A DNA stretch of 64,000 nt from CBDCUW01 sp965222745 (GCA_965222745.1 CBDCUW010000004.1:186001-250000), one strand, 5' to 3'; numbered from the stretch's first letter, positions 44,311-53,570 are shown. Numbers and translations are program-made. Notes: generated by a model not told the origin, from the sequence alone.

Positions 44311-45156
44311 ATGCGAATGATTCTGATCTGCCTGCTGTGGCACGGCGCGATGGCAACCGGCTTGGCCCAATCAACGAGCGATGAGGTATCCGCGGAGGAC
44401 AAGGCAGCGGAGGTTCACCGCTGGGCCGATCGTGTTGCCGATGAAATTCAGATTCGGCCTGTGAATGCATCGACGTTTGGTAAACGAGTGCCAGGTTCGC
44501 TCATCCGCTGGTCCAATCCCATCGCCGATGACGTGTTTGGGGATTGCTATCTGTGGACCCAGGATGGCAAACCATCGGCGTTCCTATCGGTCTACGCCTT
44601 CTACGATACCGTGGACAACCGTCGCCTGACGTTCCAGTCGCTCAGCGAAAAACCGCTGCTTGCCCAGCGAAACGAATCAACGATCTGGAAACCGGAACTG
44701 CCGGGGATCCAATGGCTGCAGACCGTCCGGCTGCCCGAACCTGGCCAGACACCCGTGATCCGCACGCGGCAGCTGAAGATCATTGCGAACTCTTGTGTCG
44801 CCAAGATCTCCGAGCGCAACGATCCATCATCGTTTCGTCAATTGCGATTGTTGGCAAAACCCCTTTACCGATACACCGCGGCCTCGGAATCGATATTGGA
44901 CGGCGCGGTGTTCGCGTTCGTGGATGGAACGGATCCCGAATTGCTGTTGCTGATCGAATGTGTCGGCGGTGACCAGCCGAAAATTCGCATCGCGCCGGCT
45001 CGCCAAAATCATCGCCGGTTGCTGCTGTATCGAAACTCGAACCTGATTTGGGAAGCCCTTCAAATTGCGCCGCCATTTCCCAATCCCAAGATCAGCGACC
45101 CGGCAGGCGTCTACTACAACACCGCGTGGCAAACGATCGCGGCGGCAAGTGATTGA
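44311..45156 (+). CDS. Hypothetical exported protein
   Basis: 281 aa with a signal peptide (about 1-19, ending GLAQS). The mature protein is mixed alpha/beta with several Trp/Tyr-rich stretches (DVFGDCYLWTQDGKPSAFLS, RYTAASESILDGAVFAFVDG). No family was recognised. It lies 68 bp after the M50-HlyD gene on the same strand, with a small palindrome between them, so it may belong to the export operon or have its own promoter. Role unknown; it could be a substrate or accessory factor, but nothing in the sequence shows this. Confidence 0.75.
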   Translation: MRMILICLLWHGAMATGLAQSTSDEVSAEDKAAEVHRWADRVADEIQIRPVNASTFGKRVPGSLIRWSNPIADDVFGDCYLWTQDGKPSAFLSVYAFYDTVDNRRLTFQSLSEKPLLAQRNESTIWKPELPGIQWLQTVRLPEPGQTPVIRTRQLKIIANSCVAKISERNDPSSFRQLRLLAKPLYRYTAASESILDGAVFAFVDGTDPELLLLIECVGGDQPKIRIAPARQNHRRLLLYRNSNLIWEALQIAPPFPNPKISDPAGVYYNTAWQTIAAASD

Positions 45157-45173
45157 GCTAGGCCGGATTATTC

Positions 45174-45320
45174 GCGTAGGCCGGGCCGAGGTCGCAAAAC
45201 CATGCCGTAACTGCGCAAATCGGTTTGTACTTGCGCGCAGCGCGGGAGGCGAAAAAACTTCCCGCAGGCGACCGAAGTTCCGGCACTGCAAGGGTTTGCT
45301 TGTTACGTCGGCCTACGATG
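45174..45320 (-). repeat. Dispersed intergenic repeat of about 140 bp, copy B
   Basis: Inverted, diverged copy of 3178-3317. Shared blocks on the minus strand: CATCGTAGGCC at one end, GTGCCGGAACT and GAAGTTTTTTCGCC in the middle, CCCGGCCTAC at the other end. Confidence 0.7.
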
Positions 45321-45337
45321 TTCCTGATTAACCCAGG

Positions 45338-45760
45338 CTAAGCGTGGCTTGGTAAGTTGGAGCCGTCAAACGCGTCGGGCAACAGCTGGGATAGCTTTCG
45401 GAGTTTTCTTGAACCGTCCAGGACATCGGCCATGATGACCGTGATATCAGTTCCAAACTCGGAAAGAAACTGCCGACACGCGCCACACGGCGACACGCCG
45501 CCGACGCTGGCGATCGCGATTGCCCGCCATGTTCGGTGCCCCGAAGCAACCGCCGTCGCAGCGGCCACCCGCTCGGCACAAAGGCTCATCGAGTAGCTGG
45601 CGTTTTCGACATTGCAGCCCACCACCAAGTCACCACTGGGCAGTAGCAACGCGGCACCCACATAGAAATGGCTGTGAGGCGCGTAAGCCTGGTCGCGCAC
45701 ATCGATCGCCGCCCGGATCAATCGGTCAGCTTCGGCAGACTTCAGTTCAGGAGCAGACAT
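45338..45760 (-). CDS. cdd: Cytidine deaminase
   Basis: 140 aa, the size of the tetrameric class. Zinc ligands are Cys61 (SLCAERVA, with catalytic Glu63) and Cys92/Cys95 (PCGACRQF). NVENASYSM binds the nucleoside. It deaminates cytidine and deoxycytidine to uridine and deoxyuridine in pyrimidine salvage. It follows deoA by 40 bp on the same strand, so the two form a nucleoside-salvage operon in which deoA-type phosphorolysis acts on the product. Confidence 0.95.
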   Translation of the reverse strand: MSAPELKSAEADRLIRAAIDVRDQAYAPHSHFYVGAALLLPSGDLVVGCNVENASYSMSLCAERVAAATAVASGHRTWRAIAIASVGGVSPCGACRQFLSEFGTDITVIMADVLDGSRKLRKLSQLLPDAFDGSNLPSHA

Positions 45761-45800
45761 TCCATCCTACGGCGACAAGGGGCAATCGACACCGGATCCT

Positions 45801-47117
45801 TCACCGGTTTGCAAGGATCAATGGTCGCGGTGAGACCGAATCCGCCACGATCTCCGCTGCGTTTTCCAACACTTCAAGATAGTTGCAATCGGCGTCGGAG
45901 TGGTAATGAGCGGTCAAGATTCGTTGCCCCTGCTCGATCGGATCACCGACGCGGACATGCAGGGAGATGCCAACGCTGGGATCAATCGAGTCGTCAACAC
46001 GACGGCGCCCGCCACCCATTGCCACCACGGCCCTGCCGATCGCGGTGCAATCCAAGCTGCGCAGATACCCACTGCGGTGAGCGATCACTTCGTGTGTCGG
46101 CGCCAGCTGCAGAGGACATCGAAGCGTTCCTCCCTGGGCATGAATCATCTGCTCAAACTTCTCCATGGCCAGCCCCTTGTCCAAAGTCCGCCGCAGTTTT
46201 TCGCATGCTTGTTGGTGATCGCCGACCAAGCCAACTTCCAACAACAACTTGGCCCCCAGCTGAACTGTCAGCTCGCCAACCTCCTCCGGCCCGCTGCCTC
46301 GCAACACGTCGACTGCTTCATTCACCTCGATCGCGTTGCCGACAGCGGATCCAAGTGGCTGGTCCATATCGGAAACAATCGCCGACGTTGGCAAACCTGC
46401 CTGTCGACCGACGCGAACGATCGAATCGGCAAGTTGGCCGGCACGATCAGGCGTCTTCATGAATGCGCCGCCTCCTACTTTGACGTCCATCACCAGGGCG
46501 TCCAAGTTTGCCGCCAGCTTCTTGCTCAAAACGCTGGCGGTGATCAACGGAATCGACTCCACCGTTCCGGTCACATCGCGCAGCGCGTACAGTCGGCGAT
46601 CGGCCGGAGCGACGTTGTCGGACGCACCAACGATGAACGCCCCCACCTCCTGCAAAACTTTGCTCGATGCGTCCACCGACAAAGCCGTTCGAAACCCTTC
46701 GATCGCCTCCAGCTTGTCCAGCGTACCGCCGGTCAGGCCAAGCCCCCGTCCGCTGATCATGGGAACGTCGACTCCGCAACATGCCAGCAGCGGTGCGAGA
46801 ATCAACGAAACCTTATCGCCCAAGCCACCCGTGCTGTGCTTGTCGACGCGGGGCCGGTCGCTGCGAGGCCTTGCACATTCGTTCGACCGGTCGCCACGAG
46901 CAAGACGCGGCAGGACTTCACCACTTTCCAACATTGCTAACGTCAGCGCGGTGACTTCGCCTGGCTCCATCCCTTTCAAACAGACCGCCATTGTGAAAGC
47001 CGACATCTGATAATCGGCAACTTCGCCGCGGCAAAACCCATCAATCAAAAAACGGATTTCTTCGCCAGACAAGGCTTGTCCGTCGCGTTTTTTTTCCAGC
47101 AAGGTGGCGGCAAGCAT
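45801..47117 (-). CDS. deoA: Thymidine / pyrimidine-nucleoside phosphorylase
   Basis: 438 aa from the ATG at 47117, where family similarity begins (LLEKKRDGQALSGEEIRFLI); the frame is open to 47384. Marks include VDKHSTGGLGDKVSL (phosphate site), SGRGLGLTGGTLDKLEAIEG and the C-terminal PYNP domain (about 345-435). It splits thymidine, and in the broader class uridine, with phosphate to free base and sugar-1-phosphate. Just before VDKHSTGG there is an insert, about ARGDRSNECARPRSDRPR (residues 82-99), which the usual family does not have. It is coded by a DNA repeat shared with the pseudokinase gene. Operon with cdd. Confidence 0.93.
   Translation of the reverse strand: MLAATLLEKKRDGQALSGEEIRFLIDGFCRGEVADYQMSAFTMAVCLKGMEPGEVTALTLAMLESGEVLPRLARGDRSNECARPRSDRPRVDKHSTGGLGDKVSLILAPLLACCGVDVPMISGRGLGLTGGTLDKLEAIEGFRTALSVDASSKVLQEVGAFIVGASDNVAPADRRLYALRDVTGTVESIPLITASVLSKKLAANLDALVMDVKVGGGAFMKTPDRAGQLADSIVRVGRQAGLPTSAIVSDMDQPLGSAVGNAIEVNEAVDVLRGSGPEEVGELTVQLGAKLLLEVGLVGDHQQACEKLRRTLDKGLAMEKFEQMIHAQGGTLRCPLQLAPTHEVIAHRSGYLRSLDCTAIGRAVVAMGGGRRRVDDSIDPSVGISLHVRVGDPIEQGQRILTAHYHSDADCNYLEVLENAAEIVADSVSPRPLILANR
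46851..46895 (-). repeat. Small palindrome-containing repeat inside deoA
   Basis: Contains GGCGACCGGTCGAACGAA, identical over 18 bp to the copy in the pseudokinase gene (1211-1251), and related sequence around it. Confidence 0.75.
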
Positions 47118-47322
47118 GAGAAAACGGTGTTCCAAGGATAGGATGCCAAGACGAATCGCCGCCAAAGACGAAGGTGTCGCTACAAATCGGTGACTTCTCG
47201 TTATATTGCATTGTTGCTTCCCCTGCCTGCTGCTAACAGCCAATGTTTGAAATTCGGCCCATCCAATGAAATTACTCGTTCGGATGGGAACTCCAGACAT
47301 CTCGCGCCCCACTGCAAAGAAG

Positions 47323-48570
47323 ATGAACCCAATCCTGAAAAACCGTACCGCGATTTCCCTGGTCTGCCTGCTGTTGACGCCCACTTTTTCACTCGCCGTG
47401 GTGCCCGATGACGATCAACCGCAGGATCAACGGCCCGCCGAGACAGAAAACGGTCAGGCCCAAGCCGGCGCCCGAGCGCTCTCGCGGGCGTTTCGGTACG
47501 CGGCGCGGCGCGCGACTCCGGCGGTCGTCACCGTGCTGTCCTACGGGCAACCGGTCGGCCAACCGCGAGGTGCTTCCCCCAACCCCAATGTCGATCCCGC
47601 CAAGCAATTGACCGGTTTGGGGTCGGGCGTGATCGTCAGCGACGATGGCATGGTGATCACTAACAATCACGTGATCACCGGCGCCAAACGGGTGGTGATT
47701 CAGCTGTACGATGAAACAGAAATCGAGGCGACCGACGTGCATGGGGATCCCGACAGCGATGTTGCCACGCTTCGAATCAAGCGAGATCAACCGTTTGATT
47801 GTGCCGAAATTGGTGATTCCGACGTGTTAGAAATTGGCGATTGGGTGCTGGCAATCGGCAGCCCGTTCCGACTGGAAGCGACCGTCAGCGCAGGCATCAT
47901 CAGTGCCAAGAATCGAACCATTTCGCGAATCAAACGAGTTCGCCTGTTCCAAACCGACGCGGCCGTCAATCCCGGCAACTCGGGCGGACCGCTGATCGAC
48001 TTGGATGGCCGTGTGATCGCGATCAACACCGCCATCGCGACTCGAATCGGCGGTTACCAGGGCGTTGGGTTTGCGATTCCCATCAATCACGCCCGATGGA
48101 TCGCCGACGAACTGTCGGAACATGGTCAGGTTCGTCGCGCGGCGATCGGTGTCCGCATGGCCGAACTGAACCCCAAGATCGCCAACCGGTTCAATTTGCC
48201 TGCCGCGTTGGGCGTGCTCGCCTACCAGGTCATCAAGGATTCGGCGGCCGATCGCGCCGGCATCAAACCGCTCGACGTGATCCTGGAATTTTCCGGCGAA
48301 CGAGTTCGCGATCCAGGCCAGTTGCAAGAGGTGATCGAACGCGAACCGGTCGGTTCGATGCAAGAGGTGAAGGTCTACCGCAAGGGCGAAGAGATCACTC
48401 TGAAAGTCAAACTCGCACCACTAGAAGATCCGACCGAAACGGACGAGAAGGAGAAGGAGAAGGAGGAAGGCGAGGACGACGAAAAGAAGGAGGAGAAGGA
48501 GCAACAAGAACCGGAGCCGCAGGAATCCGAGGACAACAACGAACAGCCAGCTGGCGACAGTGCCTCCTAG
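47323..48570 (+). CDS. HtrA/DegP-type serine protease with acidic tail
   Basis: 415 aa from the ATG at 47323, chosen for the signal peptide (MNPILKNRTAISLVCLLLTP...SLA); the frame is open from 47266. The triad is His116 (TNNHVI), Asp146 (DSDVAT) and Ser220 (NPGNSGGPL). One PDZ domain covers about 285-375 (DSAADRAGIKPLDVILEFSG). The last 40 residues are a Glu/Lys/Asp-rich tail of repeated GAG/AAG codons, unusual for the family. Envelope protein quality control is the known role. It is divergent from deoA, with a 205-bp spacer. Confidence 0.93.
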   Translation: MNPILKNRTAISLVCLLLTPTFSLAVVPDDDQPQDQRPAETENGQAQAGARALSRAFRYAARRATPAVVTVLSYGQPVGQPRGASPNPNVDPAKQLTGLGSGVIVSDDGMVITNNHVITGAKRVVIQLYDETEIEATDVHGDPDSDVATLRIKRDQPFDCAEIGDSDVLEIGDWVLAIGSPFRLEATVSAGIISAKNRTISRIKRVRLFQTDAAVNPGNSGGPLIDLDGRVIAINTAIATRIGGYQGVGFAIPINHARWIADELSEHGQVRRAAIGVRMAELNPKIANRFNLPAALGVLAYQVIKDSAADRAGIKPLDVILEFSGERVRDPGQLQEVIEREPVGSMQEVKVYRKGEEITLKVKLAPLEDPTETDEKEKEKEEGEDDEKKEEKEQQEPEPQESEDNNEQPAGDSAS

Positions 48571-49088
48571 AAGGGGTGCAGACGCGAAAATCGGATTGGC
48601 TGCGCGTCGACCAATGGAGCGTGGGGCAGTCTGGTTAGCGAAGCACCAAAGGTGCAGCCGATTGCATAGCCCAGGGCGAGGTTTTGCGAGTTTTACGAGC
48701 AATACCGCTGCCCTGGGGCATCGGGTGCGGGCAACTCGATTCCCGATCCTGGTCGCATCACCGATTTCCGTACAGCGAAAGAAGTTTTCCGCGACTTGGT
48801 GAGTGACCAGTGACCTATCAAGTCGTTTTCTAGATCTCGATCACTCGCGACGACTGAGTTGTTGGTCTGTCATGCGTGAATCTCGTATTCGTAGGCCACG
48901 GCGACCCCCGCCCCACACGGAAGGTTACCCCAGATGCGCTGGAATTTCAGCGCATCAGACATGCCAATATTTGGCACTTCAGAGAATGGAGTATTGATTG
49001 ACAGTGAACGTCTTCGACTTCGTGCCGATGTCTTGATAAAATAAACCCCATCGAACGCAACGCGATGTGTAAGACGGGAGAGTGACGC
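48571..49088. other. Intergenic region with two hairpins
   Basis: No gene supported. Hairpins: GCCCAGGGC / GCCCTGGGGC (48669-48719, long loop) and GATGCGCTG / CAGCGCATC (48933-48956, perfect 9-bp stem). Confidence 0.5.
48933..48956. terminator. Hairpin GATGCGCTG / CAGCGCATC
   Basis: Perfect 9-bp stem with a 6-nt loop, no T-run. Possible terminator or regulatory hairpin. Confidence 0.35.
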
Positions 49089-49343
49089 ATGTCACAAGAT
49101 TTAACGGCGCAAGACGTGATCGCATCAGCACTTCGCCTCCCCCTCAAAGAGCAGGCTGAAGTCTTGAACGCACTGTTGATGAGCGTGGAGCAATCCGAAG
49201 CTATCTCTTCGGAAGAAATGGATGCGGCATGGTCCGACGAAATCAAGAGCCGTCTTGACGACATCGACAGCGGCCGGGTTGAAACGATCCCGTCGTCGGA
49301 AGTATGGAAGCGAATCGGCGGCAAGCCCAATGGGGACGTCTAG
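49089..49343 (+). CDS. Addiction-module antitoxin (putative ParD/RelB-like, TIGR02574 type)
   Basis: 84 aa, all-helical. It follows the pattern of the short 'addiction module component' antitoxins: an N-terminal helix pair (DVIASALRLPLKEQAEVLNALLMSVE, split at about 9-34), an acidic middle with W48 in DAAWSDEI, and the C-terminal toxin-binding strand (SGRVETIPSSEVWKRI). It has a GGGAG ribosome site. Its stop overlaps the toxin start by 14 bp, the usual arrangement. It would bind and neutralise the ParE-like toxin, but that toxin reads as broken. Confidence 0.85.
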   Translation: MSQDLTAQDVIASALRLPLKEQAEVLNALLMSVEQSEAISSEEMDAAWSDEIKSRLDDIDSGRVETIPSSEVWKRIGGKPNGDV

Positions 49344-49644
49344 ACAAACCGAGCCGGACTATCACCCAGAAGCCGCCAGCGAGGTCGAGCGAGCATTTCT
49401 GGAGTATTAGGAGGTGAGCCCGAAGGTTGCCGTGGGGTTCAAGCTGCAACTTGAACGCGCTGAAAAGCTCGTCATTCGTTCACCCAACTCTTGGCCCGCG
49501 TACCATCACGGCACAAGAGGATTTCGTTTTCGTCGGTACCCGTTCGTGATGGCATACGTCGTTCGAGATGGAAGAGTGCTCGTTGTGGCGGTTGCCCACA
49601 CACGCCAACATCCCGACTATTGGCGGAATCGACTCAGCGATTGA
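49330..49644 (+). pseudogene. ParE/RelE-type toxin with in-frame TAG
   Basis: The frame starts at ATG 49330, inside the antitoxin end. It codes a short N-terminal part typical of the family (DYHPEAASEVERAFLEY), then a TAG at 49408-49410. The same frame continues with EVSPKVAVGFKLQLERAEKL and ends in the conserved FRFRRYPFVMAYVV and VAVAHTRQHPDYWRNRL. Without the stop this would be about 104 aa, a normal length. The amber codon replaces one residue after FLEY, so inactivation by one base change is the simplest reading. AGGAGGTGAG directly at the stop looks like a strong ribosome site, but no start in frame is well spaced behind it (GTG at 49432 is 17 nt away). Confidence 0.8.
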
Positions 49645-49680
49645 GTTGCCCTCAACGTGACTCTACCTACTGTTCGTTTT

Positions 49681-50703
49681 CTAGATCTCGATCATCTCGC
49701 GAACGAACGTTGGCTTGGGGTCGCCTTTTCCGCGGCGATCACACTTAAAGAACTCGCTCACGTATCGCATTGGCGTTTTCTTTTCTGGCACGGTGAAGCG
49801 GTCGCCTTTTTGCAACACGGGTCGGTATTCGTCCATCCGTCCGAATTGGCGGGTGCCGGCGGCCTGGCAGGGAAACCAGTGGCCGTTTCCATCGCCATCT
49901 TCCAAATAGAATTCGGGGTAACAGTGATCGGGAATCCAAACCATCCTGGCGGGAATTCGCGAGTTACGGCACAGGGCGACAAACAGACTTGTCATCTCCT
50001 CGCAATCGCCTTTTCCCTCCTTGAGCGCGACGGAGGCGTTTTTGAGAGACCCTTCGACGTACTGAACATTGTCGCGAACGTAGTCATAGATCTGTTCGAC
50101 GCGATCCCAATCGTTGTCGGCATCGCGGCTGGCGAGTTCTCGCGAGGCGATTTTGATTCGCGCGTTGGATGCATCGATAAACGGGCTGTTGCCCATGTAC
50201 AGCCGCAGCTCGCGAGTCGGACGCTTGGGAATTCGCAAGTCATCGGTGACTTCGGGAGCCAGGATACGACTCCGCTGGACCTCGAAGTGAAACATCGCCT
50301 CCACGGTCGAACCGGCCGGCACGCGCGCCATCTGCAGCACCACCTGCTTCACGCCGCCGGGCAACTGACGCATTGCCCACCGGCTAACCGCCGGGCTCAA
50401 CGTCTGGTCGACCAAACGAACCTTCTGCTCCGGCCAATCCATCGGAATCGGAAAGGTCGCAATCACGTTGCTGCAGGCCACCGGTGTTCGCAGCACCAAT
50501 CCGATTCGCCAATTCTGAACCTGCGGCGACTGGTAAACCAATCGCGACGGTTCCGGTGAACTGTCCTCGACCGCATCTTCTTCTGCCAGCAGCAATCCGG
50601 GCAGTGTGCAAGTCGCCAGGGAGCCAGCAAGCAAACATCGTCGCGAAAAGGATCGCGAGACGGATTGCCGACTTCGATCAGCAAGGTTTTCGTTTTGCAC
50701 CAT
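49681..50703 (-). CDS. Transglutaminase-like (cysteine protease fold) exported protein
   Basis: 340 aa from the ATG at 50703; the ATG at 50724 is an alternative. The N-terminus has a twin-arginine-like signal (SRSFSRRCLLAGSLATC). A beta-rich domain covers about 45-165. The transglutaminase-like core covers about 185-310: Cys in GKGDCEEMTSLFVALCR, His in WIPDHCYPEF and Asp in YLEDGDGNGHWFPC. The fold gives peptide-bond or amide chemistry in the periplasm; the substrate is unknown. The end of the protein is Lys/Arg-rich. It stands alone on the minus strand next to the toxin remnant. A DNA repeat overlaps its start codon. Confidence 0.82.
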   Translation of the reverse strand: MVQNENLADRSRQSVSRSFSRRCLLAGSLATCTLPGLLLAEEDAVEDSSPEPSRLVYQSPQVQNWRIGLVLRTPVACSNVIATFPIPMDWPEQKVRLVDQTLSPAVSRWAMRQLPGGVKQVVLQMARVPAGSTVEAMFHFEVQRSRILAPEVTDDLRIPKRPTRELRLYMGNSPFIDASNARIKIASRELASRDADNDWDRVEQIYDYVRDNVQYVEGSLKNASVALKEGKGDCEEMTSLFVALCRNSRIPARMVWIPDHCYPEFYLEDGDGNGHWFPCQAAGTRQFGRMDEYRPVLQKGDRFTVPEKKTPMRYVSEFFKCDRRGKGDPKPTFVREMIEI

Positions 50704-50717
50704 GTTCGACCGGTCAC
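50692..50717 (-). repeat. Partial copy of the same repeat at the start of the transglutaminase gene
   Basis: Contains GACCGGTCGAAC followed by TGCAAAACG after the ATG, similar to the TGCAAG stretch in the two coding copies. Confidence 0.5.
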
Positions 50718-50900
50718 AATCCAAGAAATATTGGCGGGAATATCAATCGAAACGGCCGGAGCAACGATCGGCAGTTTCCGCCGATGCCGCTCCGACCGTC
50801 GCTCGCTACGGTACAGAATCAGTCTAGTAACTGAGGTTTCCGAATTCTCGGAAAATCTCCCCCCGGAGTTCCGTAGACAGTTCTTCTATTTCCTGGCGTC

Positions 50901-51374
50901 TCACTGGGAGATCCGGGGTGAGTCCTCGCTGATGATCAGGTCACCCTGCGAGTCATACCTTCTGGCGTGAAAGTCGTCTTCCATGATCACGCCGTTGCCA
51001 ACCGCACCGTCAACAATCGTCCCGCCCGAAAGGTAAGGATCGACGGTGTACTGTCCGGCCACCCCGCAACCGCACGAACCGCCGTAGGCCGAACCGTAAG
51101 TGGTTCCGCAGCTGCCGCATGAATCGGTGACACATCCACAGCCGACTTGCGGGCCGGTCACGACATTTTGCGGAACCGTCGTACCGTAGGTCGGGCAAGT
51201 GGATCCGCAAGGTGCCTGTTGCACGGTGTCATAGCTTGGTGTGGAAACATCAAGCCGGTTGCACAAGCCGCATCGGGCACCGCGTCCGAACAGGAAGTTT
51301 CTCATGCCGGAGCAGCCGGTTGAAAGTGTCAACAATGTTACTGTCGCCACAACCGAACAAATGCGTGTGTTCAT
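50901..51374 (-). CDS. Cys/Gly-rich lipoprotein
   Basis: 157 aa from the ATG at 51374, with an AAGGAAAT site 5' of it. A lipoprotein signal has lipobox LSTGC (Cys21). The mature part contains at least twelve Cys, mostly as CGxC- or GCGC-like pairs among Gly, Ser, Thr and Tyr (CGSTCPTYG, GCGCVTDSCGSCG, GGSCGCGV), then an acidic non-Cys tail. It may bind metal or form disulfide-linked surface material. Similar small Cys-rich lipoproteins are common in this phylum, but I know no assigned role. Divergent from the hydrolase gene. Confidence 0.8.
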   Translation of the reverse strand: MNTRICSVVATVTLLTLSTGCSGMRNFLFGRGARCGLCNRLDVSTPSYDTVQQAPCGSTCPTYGTTVPQNVVTGPQVGCGCVTDSCGSCGTTYGSAYGGSCGCGVAGQYTVDPYLSGGTIVDGAVGNGVIMEDDFHARRYDSQGDLIISEDSPRISQ

Positions 51375-51643
51375 TGTGATTTCCTTCATTTGCATAGCGA
51401 GCGTATTCGGTGATCTCGCATGTGAGACCGCACAAAATTAGGTCGCTATCTTTGTTGTGCAAACGCAACATCGTTTTTTTTCTGCAACAATTCGTTGAAG
51501 CAAATCAGCAGGGCGGTGCAGGTATACCCTGCCCACCCGGTCCGCTGGTGTCGCTGTCAAGATGTTTTGGAATGTTCCAGGCAGGCAACATCGAATCGCC
51601 GAAACGACTGTCATCGCCCACCCGTTCTTATGCTGTATCAGTG

Positions 51644-52708
51644 ATGTTCCCACCTTTGTGCGCAAGAAGTTCTGTTGTCACGGTTGTGACGATGATGCTG
51701 TTGACGTCCGTTGTAGCGCCGGCAGCGATTGGTCAGGTGGTCTTGGAATCGAACGTCGATCATGCGCCAGCCGATTTTGATGCGTTGGTCGCACAACAAG
51801 GAACCCAGTCGACTTTCCCGTCGACCGGCCAGCATGGTGATCGATTGTGGCTGATCAGTACACGGCGGCTGACCAGCGAGGCGTGTCGAGCCGACTTGGA
51901 TCACCCGGCGATGTCTTTCATGCGGTTGTACTGCGGAGCTCCCTGCCAAAAATCATCGGTGGACGAATACCTGCAAACGGTCGGCCGCCAGCGGTCGCTG
52001 GTGGTTTATGTGCACGGCAACCGATTGGATTCCAAGGACGCCATCGCCCGTAGCTTCAGCATCTACCGCCAGGTGCGGGCAAGATTGTGTGGCGGACCAG
52101 TCGACTGGGTGTTGTTCAGCTGGCCGAGCGCGAAACAGGGAGCGTTGATCCGCGACTTCCGTGAGAAAGCGGAACGCACTGACGCCCAGGGGCTGTACCT
52201 GGGTTGGTTGTTGCGAAAGCATGCCGAGGCATCGCTACCGACGGCGTTGATCGGCTACAGCTTCGGCGCTCGCGTGGTCACCGGTTCGCTGCATGCCATG
52301 GCGGGCGGAAAGTTGGGTGGACGCCGGCTGCCGGGGCCAGCGGTCGAAGGCGCCAACTTCGATGCCGGCCTGGTTGCTCCAGCGATCGAGAGCAACTGGA
52401 TGACTCGATGCGGATACCACGGCCGGGCGACCAAGAATCTGGATCGGCTGGTTGTACTTTTCAATCACCGCGATGCCGTTCTGAAACGATATTGGCTGCT
52501 CGACCGGGTGCGTGGCAGCGTCGCGCTGGGTTACAGTGGTCCGCGATCCTTTGGCCCTCGCGCCGACGGATCAAGGATTTCCCTTCGCGCTCGTGACTGT
52601 GCCCCCTTCGTTGGATTGCGGCACGACGAAGTGGACTACTACACCTCGCGCTGCTCGGCCGGCGCCGAAATGGCATCTTTGATTCATGACATCGACATCA
52701 CCCACTGA
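51644..52708 (+). CDS. Exported alpha/beta-hydrolase-like protein
   Basis: 354 aa from the ATG at 51644, chosen for the signal peptide (SSVVTVVTMMLLTSVVAPAA); the frame is open from 51410. The alpha/beta-hydrolase order is visible: an early strand with YVHGNR (oxyanion region), then VDWVLFSWPS, and the nucleophile elbow GYSFGAR. A possible acid is in FNHRDAVLK, and a late His in LRHDEVDY. The spacing resembles DUF900-type hydrolases. The gene overlaps the aminotransferase gene by 23 bp, so the two are coupled. Substrate unknown. Confidence 0.78.
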   Translation: MFPPLCARSSVVTVVTMMLLTSVVAPAAIGQVVLESNVDHAPADFDALVAQQGTQSTFPSTGQHGDRLWLISTRRLTSEACRADLDHPAMSFMRLYCGAPCQKSSVDEYLQTVGRQRSLVVYVHGNRLDSKDAIARSFSIYRQVRARLCGGPVDWVLFSWPSAKQGALIRDFREKAERTDAQGLYLGWLLRKHAEASLPTALIGYSFGARVVTGSLHAMAGGKLGGRRLPGPAVEGANFDAGLVAPAIESNWMTRCGYHGRATKNLDRLVVLFNHRDAVLKRYWLLDRVRGSVALGYSGPRSFGPRADGSRISLRARDCAPFVGLRHDEVDYYTSRCSAGAEMASLIHDIDITH

Positions 52709-53570
52709 TCATCAGCCCGAAACCGGATTGCTCGCCGGTCGTTGGATACCTCACCAGGAACTTCGGCTGCCCATCGACGACGTCGGTTTTCGCCAGGGCG
52801 CCGCGGCGGTGGAACGCTTGAGGACCTACAACGGAAACATCTTTCAGCTTTCCGCCCACCTGGACCGTTGGCAGGAGACGGTGGAAGTGCTTGGCCTGGA
52901 AGGGTTGCCGCTTCGATCCGCTATCGAAATTTTGTTGGACGAACTGATCGGTCGAAACCGGGCCTTTGCGGAAACGGCCGGTGATTTTGGCATCACGATG
53001 TTCGCCACGCCGGGCCGACCACACCAAAACAACCCCTCGCCCACCTTCGGGATGCACCTGAACCCGATTGACCACGCGGCGAATCGTCGGCGCGGACGAC
53101 AAGGCCAGCCGCTGGTGATCACCCAAATCGCTCAACCATCGGACAGGTGTTGGCCACGTCATATCAAGGTTCGCACCCGTCTGCATTACTATCTGGCCGA
53201 TCAGATTGCCAGCCAACAGCATCCCGATGCCCTGGGGGTCTTGGTGGATGATGACGGCAGCATCACCGAAACAAGCGTCGCGAATCTGGCGATGGTTCGC
53301 GGCGGCAGTATTCTCTCACCGCTGCCAGAGCAAGTGTTGGGCGGCATCACCCAGCAGATTGTTCGGCAGTTGGCCAGCGAACTGTCCATTCCCTGGACCA
53401 CCTCTTCGATTTCATCCGCCCAGCTTGCCGATGCCGACGAAATTCTGCTGATGGGAACCGATGGTGGACTGTGGTTCGCTCGTTCGGTCGACGACAAACG
53501 GGTCTCCGACGGAGGGCCGGGCGAAGTCTATCGGCGGCTGCGAGCCCGATTTGACGAGTTTACCGGTTGA
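52686..53570 (+). CDS. Class IV (branched-chain-type) PLP aminotransferase-like protein
   Basis: 294 aa, the usual length. The fold-type IV marks are GFRQGAAAVERLRTYNGNIF (N-terminal substrate region), Lys161 in RHIKVRTRLHYYLAD (PLP Schiff base) and DDGSITETSVANL with the Glu that holds the pyridine nitrogen. It could be a branched-chain aminotransferase, D-amino-acid aminotransferase or aminodeoxychorismate lyase; sequence alone does not decide. It overlaps the upstream hydrolase by 23 bp. It probably acts in the cytoplasm. Confidence 0.88.
   Translation: MTSTSPTDHQPETGLLAGRWIPHQELRLPIDDVGFRQGAAAVERLRTYNGNIFQLSAHLDRWQETVEVLGLEGLPLRSAIEILLDELIGRNRAFAETAGDFGITMFATPGRPHQNNPSPTFGMHLNPIDHAANRRRGRQGQPLVITQIAQPSDRCWPRHIKVRTRLHYYLADQIASQQHPDALGVLVDDDGSITETSVANLAMVRGGSILSPLPEQVLGGITQQIVRQLASELSIPWTTSSISSAQLADADEILLMGTDGGLWFARSVDDKRVSDGGPGEVYRRLRARFDEFTG

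Noticed and set aside
48600..48760. tRNA-like patch after the HtrA gene
   Set aside because: A hairpin is present, but no cloverleaf or T-loop pattern could be built.
49408..49434. Restart of the toxin from the ribosome-site-like AGGAGGTGA
   Set aside because: No in-frame start lies at a workable distance; GTG at 49432 is too far.
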